Shown: positions 8,961 through 17,918 of the stretch, piece after piece
Layout: every line of letters starts with the position of its first letter
Numbering within the stretch: position 1 is the stretch's first letter
Assembly (NCBI GenBank): GCA_003212315.1
Contig: QCQB01000006.1
Span: 22,104-86,103 of the forward strand
DNA length: 64,000 nt
Direction: 5' to 3'
From: SAR116 cluster bacterium AG-447-C21
GTDB taxonomy: Bacteria; Pseudomonadota; Alphaproteobacteria; Thalassobaculales; Thalassobaculaceae
The notes under the pieces: model-generated
The model's input: the letters and a program-made list of their open reading frames with translations, nothing else
Told to the model about the DNA's origin: nothing
Database searches by the model: none
Translations under genes and position numbers: made by a program

Positions 8961-9662
8961 TTATTCCACATCCAATCGTTTCTGTGTTCCCCAAGCATTA
9001 GCGCGATACTGAAAAAAATGAGTGGTAATAATCATCCCAAGCATGGCCGATATCAAATTCAAAAGAGGGACGGTAGATAAGCACATTATCATCACACCTA
9101 TAACAATACTGCCTCCTCTATTTTCCTTCCAAAATAAAACCCGATCGCCCCGTCCCAGATGTCTACTTGCAACAATCTCAAATAATTCCCTACTTAAGAG
9201 ATAACCGTTTACCCCAAAGAAAATAACAACACTAATGATAGGAAAAAATCCTCCAACTATATAAATGGGAATAAGTAGAACATTGATTATAAGACATTTG
9301 AAAAGAAGGCGTCCACCTGTATTGATAGACTCCGCAACTCCCACAAATCTGTGACCTACCCGATTTGGATAATGTTTTTTTTCCACATAGTGAGCTATTT
9401 CTTCAGAATAAATACCTCCTATCACGATCATCATTGGCCCTAGAACTGCGGAAGCGATGATGACAAGAATGACACCAACGGCCCATGAAATTAGTTTATT
9501 TAAAAAGTTAAACTCAAAAATTTGAACTGAGTCGAACAATCCCCAAATTAAAAGCATTAGGCCAAGGATAACTATAATAGAAATAGATACGGTTTTGAGA
9601 AATACTGCCCTCATTTTTGAGCCAAATAAATCCAAAATGGATGTTCGAATTATCTTAAACAA
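8961..9662 (-). CDS. EI24 domain (CysZ-like) membrane protein
   Basis: A 233-residue polytopic membrane protein of the EI24/CysZ superfamily. Hydrophobic segments are seen at about residues 22-45, 55-80, 120-155 and 185-215, and the family-typical GVNGYLLSRELFEIVASRHLGRGDRVLFWKENRG loop lies near residues 150-185. CysZ proteins move sulfate, but most alphaproteobacterial EI24 proteins have no assigned substrate and no cys genes lie nearby, so I do not assign transport of sulfate. It reads away from the adenosine kinase gene. Confidence 0.82.
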   Translation of the reverse strand: MFKIIRTSILDLFGSKMRAVFLKTVSISIIVILGLMLLIWGLFDSVQIFEFNFLNKLISWAVGVILVIIASAVLGPMMIVIGGIYSEEIAHYVEKKHYPNRVGHRFVGVAESINTGGRLLFKCLIINVLLIPIYIVGGFFPIISVVIFFGVNGYLLSRELFEIVASRHLGRGDRVLFWKENRGGSIVIGVMIMCLSTVPLLNLISAMLGMIITTHFFQYRANAWGTQKRLDVE

Positions 9663-9774
9663 CGTTTCCAGCTCTCAAGATTATGAAAACTATTTGTTGG
9701 CGCACCGTTCTTATCGCCATTATACTTCATAACTGTTGAAAAAATGAATTTCTTATTTTTTATATGGGTGCAAT

Positions 9775-10761
9775 GTGATTAAGACAACCGATGTAACCGC
9801 CATTGGGAATGCGATAGTTGATGTGGTCACAACCGCGGATGACGATTTCCTTACCGATCACGGCATAGAAAAAGGAGCAATGACTTTAATAAATGCGGAA
9901 CAACTTCAATCACTTCTCCCAAAAACCCACCAGGCAAAAATAATATCGGGTGGATCAGCCGCTAATACTATAGTGGCAATTTCGATGTTAGGTGGAAGCG
10001 GCGCCTATATCGGCAAAGTAAAGAATGATGTTGCTGGCAATGCATTCAAGAGAGATTTGAAGGACCTTGGCGTGTCTTATACTACAGCGTCAAATTCTTC
10101 GGGTCCTGCTACCGCTCAATGTCTTGTTTTTGTCACCGAGGATGCGCAGCGCTCTATGGCAACGTATCTGGGCGCCTGTGTCTCTTTAGAGCCAAGTGAT
10201 ATTGACGCCAAGATGATTGAAGCTTCAAAAGTAATATATCTAGAGGGTTATTTATGGGATCCGCCAAACGCAAAAGAGGCCATTAAAAAAGCGATTAAAC
10301 TTGCTCATTCAACAAACTGCAAAGTCGCTTTATCTTTGTCCGACGCTTTTTGTGTCAATAGATATCGGGCCGAATTTTTAGATCTAGTATCCAACCAAGT
10401 TGACATACTATTTGCTAATGAAAGTGAAATTATTTCCCTATACCAAGTTGATAATATCAATGGAGCGCTTGATGCTATCCCTGATAACGGTTCAATTGCT
10501 GCAATCACGCTCGGTGAAAAGGGCTCTATAATAAAACGATCTGAAGAGCGATGGATTATACCCGCACAAAAAGCGCCTAAAATCGTAGATACTACTGGTG
10601 CAGGGGACTTATATGCAGCAGGTTTCTTGTATGCTTTTATAAATAATTATACGATGGACAATTGTGGCAAACTTGGTGGTCTTGCCGCATCAGAAATTAT
10701 TCAGCAGTATGGGGCTCGAACCGAAACAGATCTTAAGTCTCTTTTAGCGTCAATTGAATAA
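9775..10761 (+). CDS. Adenosine kinase (PfkB/ribokinase family)
   Basis: A PfkB-family sugar/nucleoside kinase that most resembles alphaproteobacterial adenosine kinases, which phosphorylate adenosine to AMP. In 328 residues it has the N-terminal AIGNAIVDVVT, the GGSAANTIVAISMLGG substrate-binding signature near residue 62, YLEGYLWD, and the C-terminal catalytic DTTGAGDLYAAGFLYAF (PfkB signature 2 with the catalytic Asp). The start is a GTG; the nearby ATG two bases upstream is in another frame and stops at once. Its 3' end overlaps the next gene, so the two are probably cotranscribed. Confidence 0.88.
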   Translation: MIKTTDVTAIGNAIVDVVTTADDDFLTDHGIEKGAMTLINAEQLQSLLPKTHQAKIISGGSAANTIVAISMLGGSGAYIGKVKNDVAGNAFKRDLKDLGVSYTTASNSSGPATAQCLVFVTEDAQRSMATYLGACVSLEPSDIDAKMIEASKVIYLEGYLWDPPNAKEAIKKAIKLAHSTNCKVALSLSDAFCVNRYRAEFLDLVSNQVDILFANESEIISLYQVDNINGALDAIPDNGSIAAITLGEKGSIIKRSEERWIIPAQKAPKIVDTTGAGDLYAAGFLYAFINNYTMDNCGKLGGLAASEIIQQYGARTETDLKSLLASIE

Positions 10762-12091
10762 CGTGGTTAAGCCATATAAAAAATTTCATGAGCTTCTATT
10801 TAATATTCTAAGTCCATATTTTCAAAAACGCCTTCTATTTGTTTTGATCCTAGGCTTTACAAGTGGATTGCCATTACTATTGTCGTTCGGTACCTTGAGT
10901 GCCTGGCTCCGTGAAGCAGAAATAGAACGTTCGACAATTGGTTTATTTTCCTTAGTTGGTTTGCCATATGCCCTAAAGCCGCTATGGGCCCCTCTAATGG
11001 ATGGAGCTCGGATACCATTCTTGACCAATGTTCTTGGACGCAGAAGAAGTTGGCTAATAACCTCCCAATTGATGCTGGTAATTGCAATCTCTGGCCTAGC
11101 TGTATCGGATCCCAGAAACGCCACATTTTCCATGGCAATTTTCGCCGTTCTAGTGGCCTTTTTTTCGGCTAGTCAGGATATAGTTATTGATGCCTATCGT
11201 ATAGAAATCCTTGACGATGATGAGCAAGGACTTGGTGCCGCTATGGTCACTTATGGTTACCGGATTGGAATGTTAGTAGCCGGTGCGGGTGTCTTTTTTC
11301 TTGCTGATTTTTGGACATGGACACATGCTTATCTCACAATGGCTTCTTTGGTATTGTTAAGTGCGGTCCTTGTTAGCTTTGCCAAGGAACCTTCTATTTC
11401 AAGCGGCGAACATTTTTCCCAAAGTATTAAAAAACTAGGCAAAATAGAGAGCCTATCACGTTGGGTAGGAAAGTTCATTCTTGCACCATTTTCAGAATTT
11501 GCAACAAGGCCTGGGTGGTTATTGACGCTTCTATTTATAGTAACCTTTAAATTAGGGGATGCCTTTTTAAGTACTATGACAAATCCGTTTTACATAGATC
11601 TCGGTTTCACAAAAACAGAGATAGCAGAGATAACTAAATTATTTGGTCTCTGTGCGCTGGGAGTTGGTTTATTCATAGGTGGGGTGCTCATAAAAAAGAT
11701 AGGTTTGCTTCCCTCTCTCGTGGTAACGGGTGTTTTGCAAGCAATATCTAATCTGGTATTCGCATATCAGGCCATTGCAGGGCACGATATTAGTGTGTTG
11801 ACGTTGACAATAGCCGTAGAAAATGTGACGGGTGGAATGGGGACGGCCGCTTTTGTCGCTTATCTGTCTATCTTGACGAATACAGAATTCACAGCAACCC
11901 AATATGCGCTTTTATCCGCCTTGATGTCCCTAGGCAGAAGTGTTTTGTCTTCACCATCTGGTTATCTGGTAGATGCTGTAGGGTGGTTCGATTTTTTTGT
12001 ATACTCATCGATAATTGCTCTTCCGGGTCTCCTACTATTGTTGGTTTTAATAAAAGTTTATCCAAATCATGTGGGGGCCAAAGACCCATAA
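10754..12091 (+). CDS. AmpG-like major facilitator permease
   Basis: A 445-residue 12-helix transporter of the AmpG/PUCC-like major facilitator group. Features are LGFTSGLPLLLSFGTLSAWLREAEI in the first helix pair, GLPYALKPLWAPLMDG, LGRRRSWL in the loop between helices 2 and 3, and FSASQDIVIDAYRIE, all typical of muropeptide permease AmpG, which imports anhydromuropeptides for peptidoglycan recycling. The TTG start overlaps the end of the adenosine kinase gene by 8 bases; a GTG nine bases later is an alternative. No ampD, nagZ or ampR is nearby, so the muropeptide substrate is a family-based inference. Confidence 0.82.
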   Translation: MNNVVKPYKKFHELLFNILSPYFQKRLLFVLILGFTSGLPLLLSFGTLSAWLREAEIERSTIGLFSLVGLPYALKPLWAPLMDGARIPFLTNVLGRRRSWLITSQLMLVIAISGLAVSDPRNATFSMAIFAVLVAFFSASQDIVIDAYRIEILDDDEQGLGAAMVTYGYRIGMLVAGAGVFFLADFWTWTHAYLTMASLVLLSAVLVSFAKEPSISSGEHFSQSIKKLGKIESLSRWVGKFILAPFSEFATRPGWLLTLLFIVTFKLGDAFLSTMTNPFYIDLGFTKTEIAEITKLFGLCALGVGLFIGGVLIKKIGLLPSLVVTGVLQAISNLVFAYQAIAGHDISVLTLTIAVENVTGGMGTAAFVAYLSILTNTEFTATQYALLSALMSLGRSVLSSPSGYLVDAVGWFDFFVYSSIIALPGLLLLLVLIKVYPNHVGAKDP

Positions 12092-12187
12092 TTTAAGTGT
12101 ACCCCCTAAAACATAAATCTCGTTTTGGCGTAAAACTTGCTTGGCTAATATTCAGGATTGTTATTTTGAAGGAAAAGGCCTTGATAA

Positions 12188-12367
12188 ATGAAATACCCGT
12201 CACTCCTTGGAACGTTAACAGCAGTTGAAATTCTCGACATAGCGAGCAATAAGTCTAATCATCAACGAATATACAACGAAGCAATCACAAAACCTTTAAC
12301 TCAAATAACTGCTAACGAATCAAATAAATTGTTTGATGAAAAAATAATGTCACGCATGGCGCGATGA
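12188..12367 (+). CDS. Possible small protein of 59 residues
   Basis: The gap between the AmpG-like gene and the next hydrolase holds one complete ATG-started frame of 59 codons plus stop (begins MKYPSLLGTLTAVEILDIAS, ends KIMSRMAR). A purine-rich ribosome binding region (GAAGGAAAAGG, 12168-12178) lies 9 bases upstream. The product is hydrophilic after residue 20, with no membrane segment or known motif; I do not recognise it. It could also be a chance frame. The first 95 bases of the gap show nothing else clear. Confidence 0.4.
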   Translation: MKYPSLLGTLTAVEILDIASNKSNHQRIYNEAITKPLTQITANESNKLFDEKIMSRMAR

Positions 12368-12392
12368 CTTAGGTTTGCGGCTAATTTTTTCA

Positions 12393-13193
12393 CTAATCTA
12401 TGTCTTGGAGAAAATTCGCTAATAGACTCGCACATACAGCGGGGTAGGATGATATCAAAAAATGATTAGCCCCACTAACCACAGAGATTTGATTATCTGG
12501 AATAGATTTTGATAAAACATCAGTGATTTCAATCATTTCGTCATTTGCGTGTTCTCCTCTTACGATCAAACATGGTATTTTCCAGTTCCTAAAGTCGTCA
12601 CTTGAAGTTTTAAAACTTAACGCAGTTCTCCAGTCCAGAACGTTAGTGAACGCGGTTGATCGACAATATTCCTGAACGACCGTGGGCATCGATGAAAAAG
12701 AGCCGTGGCCACCCCAAAAATCTATAATTGTTTTGACGGCATCCCTTTCTCCCAGAAAGTATTGTCGCTCGAAATTGTCACTGATTTTACGTGTTTTTCT
12801 GAATCGGAATACGTTTTTTTCTTCCAGTAATGTTATAGGATTTGCCTCGAAGACGGTTAAGCTCTTGACGTTTAGTTTTCCCATTAGAATTGCAGCAAAA
12901 CAAACAAGTCCTCCAAATGAATGGCCTACTAAATGGACTGGTTTTTGGATTGAGGCAGTAATGTGACTCAATACCTCGATCTCATGATCTATAGCGTTAT
13001 CATAAAGCGTCCGGGTCTCGGTAGTTTCACCATAGCCACAAAGGCTCGTACTTAAAAATCTATACCGCTGTGGGAGATGTTTTTGAATACTCTGCCATGC
13101 GGCGGGAGTGCTGAAAGATCCCGGTACAAATAAAATGTCGGGGCCGGCTCCTGACGTCACTAAATCAATATGTCTATTATTAACTTTAATCAT
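12393..13193 (-). CDS. Alpha/beta hydrolase
   Basis: A 266-residue alpha/beta-hydrolase fold enzyme. The oxyanion-hole region is ILFVPGSFSTPAAW, the nucleophile elbow GHSFGG (Ser at about residue 93), a cap region follows, and a late acid/His pair is suggested by VRGEHAND and SGANHFL. The substrate is unknown. It lies 28 bases downstream of otnK on the same strand and may be cotranscribed, which would link it to sugar-acid use (for example lactone or ester hydrolysis); that link is inference only. Confidence 0.85.
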   Translation of the reverse strand: MIKVNNRHIDLVTSGAGPDILFVPGSFSTPAAWQSIQKHLPQRYRFLSTSLCGYGETTETRTLYDNAIDHEIEVLSHITASIQKPVHLVGHSFGGLVCFAAILMGKLNVKSLTVFEANPITLLEEKNVFRFRKTRKISDNFERQYFLGERDAVKTIIDFWGGHGSFSSMPTVVQEYCRSTAFTNVLDWRTALSFKTSSDDFRNWKIPCLIVRGEHANDEMIEITDVLSKSIPDNQISVVSGANHFLISSYPAVCASLLANFLQDID

Positions 13194-13221
13194 TCATGGA
13201 TATCATAAATAAATCTATTCA

Positions 13222-14490
13222 TTAGGGCATAGTGTCCAGGGCTTTTTGGAAAAAATCAACTTCTCCAAAATTGCCTGATTTGAGTGCTAATGCGATTTTT
13301 GGATCGTCGACTGTTATTGTCCCAGGAACGCCCGGATCGATTTGTTCTCCAATTTGCAAGCTCGATATGCCTAGTGCTCCTGCTACTGCTCCCGCTGTTT
13401 CACCCCCAGCGATAACCAGACGTCTAACACCACTGTCAACAAGAGCTTTAGCAATTGATCCCATAGCATTTTCTATCAAAGACCCAGCTTTTTCCGAACC
13501 AATTTTTTCCTGTATCGACTTGACTTCGTGAGAAGCCGCACTGGCGTATATTAACACTGGACCTTGCCCCATTCTGAGGCTGGCCCATTCGATTGCTTCC
13601 TCGATGATAGACGGTCTCAAGTCCAATTCCACTGGGTCTAATTTAAAACTTGGGTTGTTTTTTGAAAATTCTGCTACTTGGCGTAAAGTTGCATCCGAAC
13701 AGCTACCCGCGAGGACAAGTGACAGCCCTGTCACAGGTTTAAGTTTACTTGCCTCTTTAGAAAGGCGAACTAGATTTGCGTTTTGATAATTTTTTGGAAG
13801 CCCTATAGCGATACCAGAGCCCCCGGTGATTAATTTAAAATCTGCTAGAGCTTGTCCTAAGGTATATAGATGGGTGTCAGTGATCGAATCTGTGATTGCG
13901 ATAGAAACTCCTGTCTTTTTTAAAGCGTCAAAGGAATTTCTGAGTGTTTCAAGGCCTGCCTCAATCTTATCATGCTGAACTAATCCTACGTTAAGTGTTG
14001 TCTGCTTACTTAACACAGTTACCAAATTACTTTCGGTCATTGGAGTCAGCGGATGACTATTCATATGAGTATCTGAAAGCAAGGCATCACCAACAAATAA
14101 ATGACCTTTGAATATTGTCCTCCCAGTCTCGGGGAAAGCTGGGCATGCTATGGTAAAATCTACATCAAGGGCTTTCATTAACGCTTCTGTTACAGGTCCT
14201 ATATTACCCTTATCTGTTGAGTCGAATGTTGAGCAATATTTAAAAAAGAACTGTTGAGTTCCAGATTTCTGCAGCCACTCCAGAGATTGCAACGATTGAG
14301 AGATTGCAATCTCTGGTTCTATCGTTCGCGATTTGAGGGCGATTACGATAGCGTCAACGTCAGGTATGCGACAATCACCTCTAGGAACCCCCAGTAATTG
14401 AATAGTTCTTAAACCTCCTTTAACAAGCATATTTGCAAGATCAGTAGCACCTGTAAAATCATCTGCTATGCAACCAAGAACTGGTGTCAT
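13222..14490 (-). CDS. otnK: 3-oxo-tetronate kinase (four-carbon acid sugar kinase, DUF1537)
   Basis: ATP-dependent kinase that converts 3-oxo-tetronate to its 4-phosphate in the erythronate/threonate pathways. The 422-residue protein opens with LGCIADDFTGATDLANMLVKGGLRTIQ, the N-terminal signature of this family, and has the C-terminal nucleotide-binding RRLVIAGGETAGAVAGALGI. A GGGAGG ribosome binding site lies just before the ATG. It is divergent from otnI-denD, which supply the preceding steps, so the 116-base gap between them is the shared control region. No GntR-, DeoR- or IclR-type regulator is beside it. Confidence 0.92.
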   Translation of the reverse strand: MTPVLGCIADDFTGATDLANMLVKGGLRTIQLLGVPRGDCRIPDVDAIVIALKSRTIEPEIAISQSLQSLEWLQKSGTQQFFFKYCSTFDSTDKGNIGPVTEALMKALDVDFTIACPAFPETGRTIFKGHLFVGDALLSDTHMNSHPLTPMTESNLVTVLSKQTTLNVGLVQHDKIEAGLETLRNSFDALKKTGVSIAITDSITDTHLYTLGQALADFKLITGGSGIAIGLPKNYQNANLVRLSKEASKLKPVTGLSLVLAGSCSDATLRQVAEFSKNNPSFKLDPVELDLRPSIIEEAIEWASLRMGQGPVLIYASAASHEVKSIQEKIGSEKAGSLIENAMGSIAKALVDSGVRRLVIAGGETAGAVAGALGISSLQIGEQIDPGVPGTITVDDPKIALALKSGNFGEVDFFQKALDTMP

Positions 14491-14606
14491 ATTTTCCTCC
14501 CAAATGAACCTAAATTTTTACCTAGTATCAGGCCCTTTATATTTATACTATTAGGATATACAAAATTGTCACACGACTTAATTAATAGAATTGGGCTGAT
14601 ATAACC

Positions 14607-15377
14607 ATGCCAAAATTTGCCGCAAATATTTCAATGATGTTCAATGAAATCGATTTTTTGGATAGATTTGCAGCAGCGGCGGCTGCAGGATTTGAAGGTG
14701 TCGAGTTTCTTTTCCCATATGAATATAGTTCAGAAGAAATAAAAAAGCGTCTGGACGAAAACAACTTAACTCAAGCACTTTTCAATACATATGCGGGAAA
14801 CTGGGAAGACAACGAACGCGGGTTTGGGTCGATTCCCGGTCGGGAACAAGCGTTTGAACAGGCAATAGAACAGGCAATAGAATATGCCAACGTCCTTGGA
14901 AATACGTGTATACACGCAATGAGTGGATTGGTAACAAACCAGCCAATCGATAAACATCACAAAACCCTAGTTTCTAACCTTAAGCGGGCGGCACCAGTGG
15001 CAGCGCGTCATGGGAAAATGTTAATTATAGAACCAATTAACACGCGGGATATCCCAGGTTATTTTTTGAATTATCAAGCGCAAGCCCGAGATATAATAGA
15101 TGCTGTTGGTGCCGATAACGTGAGGTTGCAATTCGATTTATATCATTGTCAGATCATGGAGGGTGACTTAGCTGCTCACATGCGGGAGTATATCGATATA
15201 ACGGCGCATATGCAGATAGCAGGAACTCCAGGACGACATGAACCAAATATTGGTGAAGTGAATTATCCTTATTTATATGGGTTGATGGACGAACTTGGTT
15301 ACAACGGATGGGTTGGCTGTGAATATCGACCCAAAGGGGATACTAATGCTGGGCTTGGCTGGATGAAACAGCTCTGA
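14607..15377 (+). CDS. otnI: 2-oxo-tetronate isomerase (hydroxypyruvate isomerase family)
   Basis: A TIM-barrel isomerase of the Hyi/OtnI family that turns 2-oxo-tetronate into 3-oxo-tetronate. The 256-residue protein starts MPKFAANISMMFNEIDFLDRF, typical of the family, and retains likely metal ligands and active-site residues in IIEPINTRDIPGYF (Glu), RLQFDLYHCQIMEGD (Asp, His), HMQIAGTPGRHEPN and VGCEYRPKG (Glu). Hydroxypyruvate isomerase is the other possibility, but adjacency to denD and otnK favours OtnI. The denD ATG follows after 19 bases. Confidence 0.87.
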   Translation: MPKFAANISMMFNEIDFLDRFAAAAAAGFEGVEFLFPYEYSSEEIKKRLDENNLTQALFNTYAGNWEDNERGFGSIPGREQAFEQAIEQAIEYANVLGNTCIHAMSGLVTNQPIDKHHKTLVSNLKRAAPVAARHGKMLIIEPINTRDIPGYFLNYQAQARDIIDAVGADNVRLQFDLYHCQIMEGDLAAHMREYIDITAHMQIAGTPGRHEPNIGEVNYPYLYGLMDELGYNGWVGCEYRPKGDTNAGLGWMKQL

Positions 15378-15396
15378 CATCAAGCAGGAGAAACTG

Positions 15397-16392
15397 ATGA
15401 ATATTACAATAACGGGGGGCTCGGGTTTTTTGGGTCAAAAATTGGCTCATAGACTTTTAGATGCCAATGCGTGGTCGGACTCCAAGGGAAATTTTTCAAA
15501 GGTTGAGCATATAACATTGTTAGATGTTGTTAATCCTTCAAAAGAGCTCGCTGACAATCCTCGAGTGACTATATTAACAGGGGATATTACCGAAACTTCC
15601 TTGTTAGAGAAGGCCATACCAATTACGACCGATAGTATTTTCCATTTAGCAGCTGTAGTCAGCGCAGGCGCTGAGGAAGATTTTGATTTGGGGATGTCGG
15701 TTAATTTGGACGCAACGCGCACTATTCTTGACATTTGTCGGCGACATGGAACCCAACCGAAAGTAATCTTTGCGAGCTCCTGTGCGGCTTTTGGCGGCGA
15801 TATGCCTTCTGTCATCGAAGATATGACTGCTAGAACTCCACAGACATCTTACGGAACACAAAAGGTTGTAGGGGAATTATTAGTAAATGATTATAGCCGA
15901 AGGGGATTTGTTGATGGCCGAGCACTGCGATTTCCAACAGTGGTAGTGCGCCCAGGAAAACCAAATAAAGCGGCTTCAACATTTGCCAGTTCTATAATAA
16001 GAGAACCGTTACAAGGTCATTCAGCTATTTGTCCTGTAAGCCGAGAATCTAAGATGTTCTTGGCATCTCCACGTTCAATAATCGAGAATATTGTTAGGGC
16101 TCATAACATATCAGCAGACGATTGGGGGCCGTCACGTGAAGTTACACTACCCGGGTTTAGTATGAGTATTAGTGGTATGGAGGAGGCACTGCGCAATGTA
16201 GCTGGAAATAGTGTAGCCGATAGGATCAAATGGCAGCCGGATCCATTTATTCAAAAAATTGTAGATGGTTGGCCGCCGGTGTTTAATACAGAGAAGGCAT
16301 CGGCGTTGGGATTTGTAAAAGACTCCTCTATGGAAGATGTCATAAACGCTTTTATCGAGGATGAATTGGATGGCTCAAAAGCTGCAATCTAG
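15397..16392 (+). CDS. denD: D-erythronate dehydrogenase (NAD-dependent epimerase/dehydratase family)
   Basis: An extended short-chain dehydrogenase of 331 residues. It has the NAD-binding GGSGFLG near the N-terminus, LLDVVNP, FHLAAVVSAGAEEDFDLGMSVNLDATR, an SSCAAFG strand with the catalytic Ser, and YGTQK for the Tyr-x-x-x-Lys pair. This fits the DenD family, which oxidises D-erythronate to 2-oxo-D-tetronate. With otnI directly upstream and otnK divergent, it supplies the first step of erythronate catabolism. AGGAGA precedes the start. The gene is convergent with xth, with almost no gap. Confidence 0.88.
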   Translation: MNITITGGSGFLGQKLAHRLLDANAWSDSKGNFSKVEHITLLDVVNPSKELADNPRVTILTGDITETSLLEKAIPITTDSIFHLAAVVSAGAEEDFDLGMSVNLDATRTILDICRRHGTQPKVIFASSCAAFGGDMPSVIEDMTARTPQTSYGTQKVVGELLVNDYSRRGFVDGRALRFPTVVVRPGKPNKAASTFASSIIREPLQGHSAICPVSRESKMFLASPRSIIENIVRAHNISADDWGPSREVTLPGFSMSISGMEEALRNVAGNSVADRIKWQPDPFIQKIVDGWPPVFNTEKASALGFVKDSSMEDVINAFIEDELDGSKAAI

Positions 16393-16394
16393 AA

Positions 16395-17183
16395 TCACTC
16401 CAGATCCGTTGTGACTGGCGCATGATCGGATGGTTTCTCCCATCCTCTTGCCTCTCTGAGTACTCCAGATCCTATGATTTTTTGCTTAAGTGTTGGCGTT
16501 ACCCAGATATGGTCCAATCTTCTGCCTTTATTTGCAGTACTCCATTCTCGGGATCTGTAACTCCACCATGTAAATAACTTTGTGGGTTCTGGGGTTAGAT
16601 AACGGGCGGTATCTATCCAGTCGGACGCACTCATAAGTCTATTTAAATGATCAACTTCTATTGGTGTATGGGATACGACTTTAAGAAGCTGTTTATGAGA
16701 CCATACGTCAAATTCTAAAGGTGCTATATTAAGGTCTCCTACTAGTATCATTGGATCGGTTGGTTTCCTGTTTGTGGAAAACCAGTCAGTCATTTCGGTG
16801 ATAAATTTCAGTTTGTGATCAAACTTTGCATTTTTTTCGATATCGGGTTCGTCGCCCCCTGCCGGGATATAGAAATTATGAAGTTCAATTCCGTCTTGGA
16901 ATACAGCTGATATGTGACGACAATCTTCTTTGCCAACCCAGTTCAAAATATTGGTCGTCTCAAATGGTATCCTTGAGATTAGAGCAACACCGTTATAACC
17001 TTTCATTCCGTTTACACAAATATGCGGATAACCAACCTCTTGGAAAACTTCGCAAGGAAACAATTCATTTGGACATTTTGTTTCTTGGAGGCAAAGAACG
17101 TCCGGTTTCAAAATTTTTAATACCTGGGTCGCCAGAGGTGCTCGTAATCTCACTGAATTTATATTCCAAGTAGTGATTCTCAT
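16395..17183 (-). CDS. xth: Exodeoxyribonuclease III
   Basis: AP endonuclease/3'-5' exonuclease of base excision repair. The 262-residue protein shows TTWNINSVRLR (Asn ligand), CLQETKCPNELFP (metal-binding Glu), YIPAGGD, LVGDLNIAP (catalytic Asp and Asn), RSREWSTANKGRRLDHIWVT and SDHAPV (Asp-His) in the order expected for ExoIII/APE1 enzymes. Length is normal. It lies 10 bases after the fumarylacetoacetase-like gene on the same strand. Confidence 0.96.
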   Translation of the reverse strand: MRITTWNINSVRLRAPLATQVLKILKPDVLCLQETKCPNELFPCEVFQEVGYPHICVNGMKGYNGVALISRIPFETTNILNWVGKEDCRHISAVFQDGIELHNFYIPAGGDEPDIEKNAKFDHKLKFITEMTDWFSTNRKPTDPMILVGDLNIAPLEFDVWSHKQLLKVVSHTPIEVDHLNRLMSASDWIDTARYLTPEPTKLFTWWSYRSREWSTANKGRRLDHIWVTPTLKQKIIGSGVLREARGWEKPSDHAPVTTDLE

Positions 17184-17193
17184 AATGTCACGC

Positions 17194-17877
17194 TCATTTA
17201 TAGTTGATCTCTAGGTCGCTTAATCCTGTGATTGTACCATAGAGATAGTCGCCTGCATTTACAGCACCTACACCGTCTGGAGTCCCAGAGTAGATAAGGT
17301 CGCCAGGTTTTAACTCAACCAGTTTCGATAAGAAAGATATTGTCTCTGGGACAGACCAGATCAAATGGTCAATACTTGACTTTTGCTTGACTTGATCATT
17401 CACCTTTAGCTCGATCGTTGCGGTTTCAATATTTTCAACATCCCCTTTTTTTGTGATTGGTGCACAGGGCGCAGAGTTATCAAAACCTTTAGCCATATCC
17501 CACGGCCTTCCTAGTTTTTTAGCTTCACTTTGTAGATCACGTCTCGTCATATCCAGACCTACAGCATAACCATATATACAGTTGGTTGCTTGTTCTTCTC
17601 TGATGTGGGATCCACCGGTTTTTAATGCAACAACCAATTCTATTTCGTGGTGAAGGTCGTTTGTCATGGAAGGATATGGAATTGTGGACCCTGATTCTAC
17701 AATACTATCAAACGGCTTCATGAAGAAAAATGGCAAGTCACGATCTGGATCGTGTCCCATTTCTCGCGCGTGAGCGGCATAATTACGCCCAACACAGAAT
17801 ATACGACGAACATAAAAAGGATCGTCTCCGGTCACGGGTATGGATGTTGGGAGCCATTTTTCAATTGGTTTTTCCAT
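17194..17877 (-). CDS. Fumarylacetoacetate hydrolase family protein (fumarylpyruvate hydrolase-like)
   Basis: A 227-residue FAH-superfamily enzyme. Conserved features are IFCVGRNYAAHAREMG, PFFFMKPFDSIV, the metal-binding LHHEIELVVAL (Glu-x-Glu), GYAVGLDMTRRDLQ, GRPWDMAKGFDNSAPCAP and GDLIYSGTPDGVGAV. This layout is that of FAHD1-like acylpyruvases/fumarylpyruvate hydrolases that cleave C-C bonds of 2,4-diketo acids or decarboxylate oxaloacetate. The exact substrate is not clear from the sequence. AAGGAAT precedes the ATG; it follows ftsY on the same strand. Confidence 0.88.
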   Translation of the reverse strand: MEKPIEKWLPTSIPVTGDDPFYVRRIFCVGRNYAAHAREMGHDPDRDLPFFFMKPFDSIVESGSTIPYPSMTNDLHHEIELVVALKTGGSHIREEQATNCIYGYAVGLDMTRRDLQSEAKKLGRPWDMAKGFDNSAPCAPITKKGDVENIETATIELKVNDQVKQKSSIDHLIWSVPETISFLSKLVELKPGDLIYSGTPDGVGAVNAGDYLYGTITGLSDLEINYK

Positions 17878-17918
17878 TTTATTCCTTGCTTCATTATATT
17901 GTTATTCAAACGATTTGT

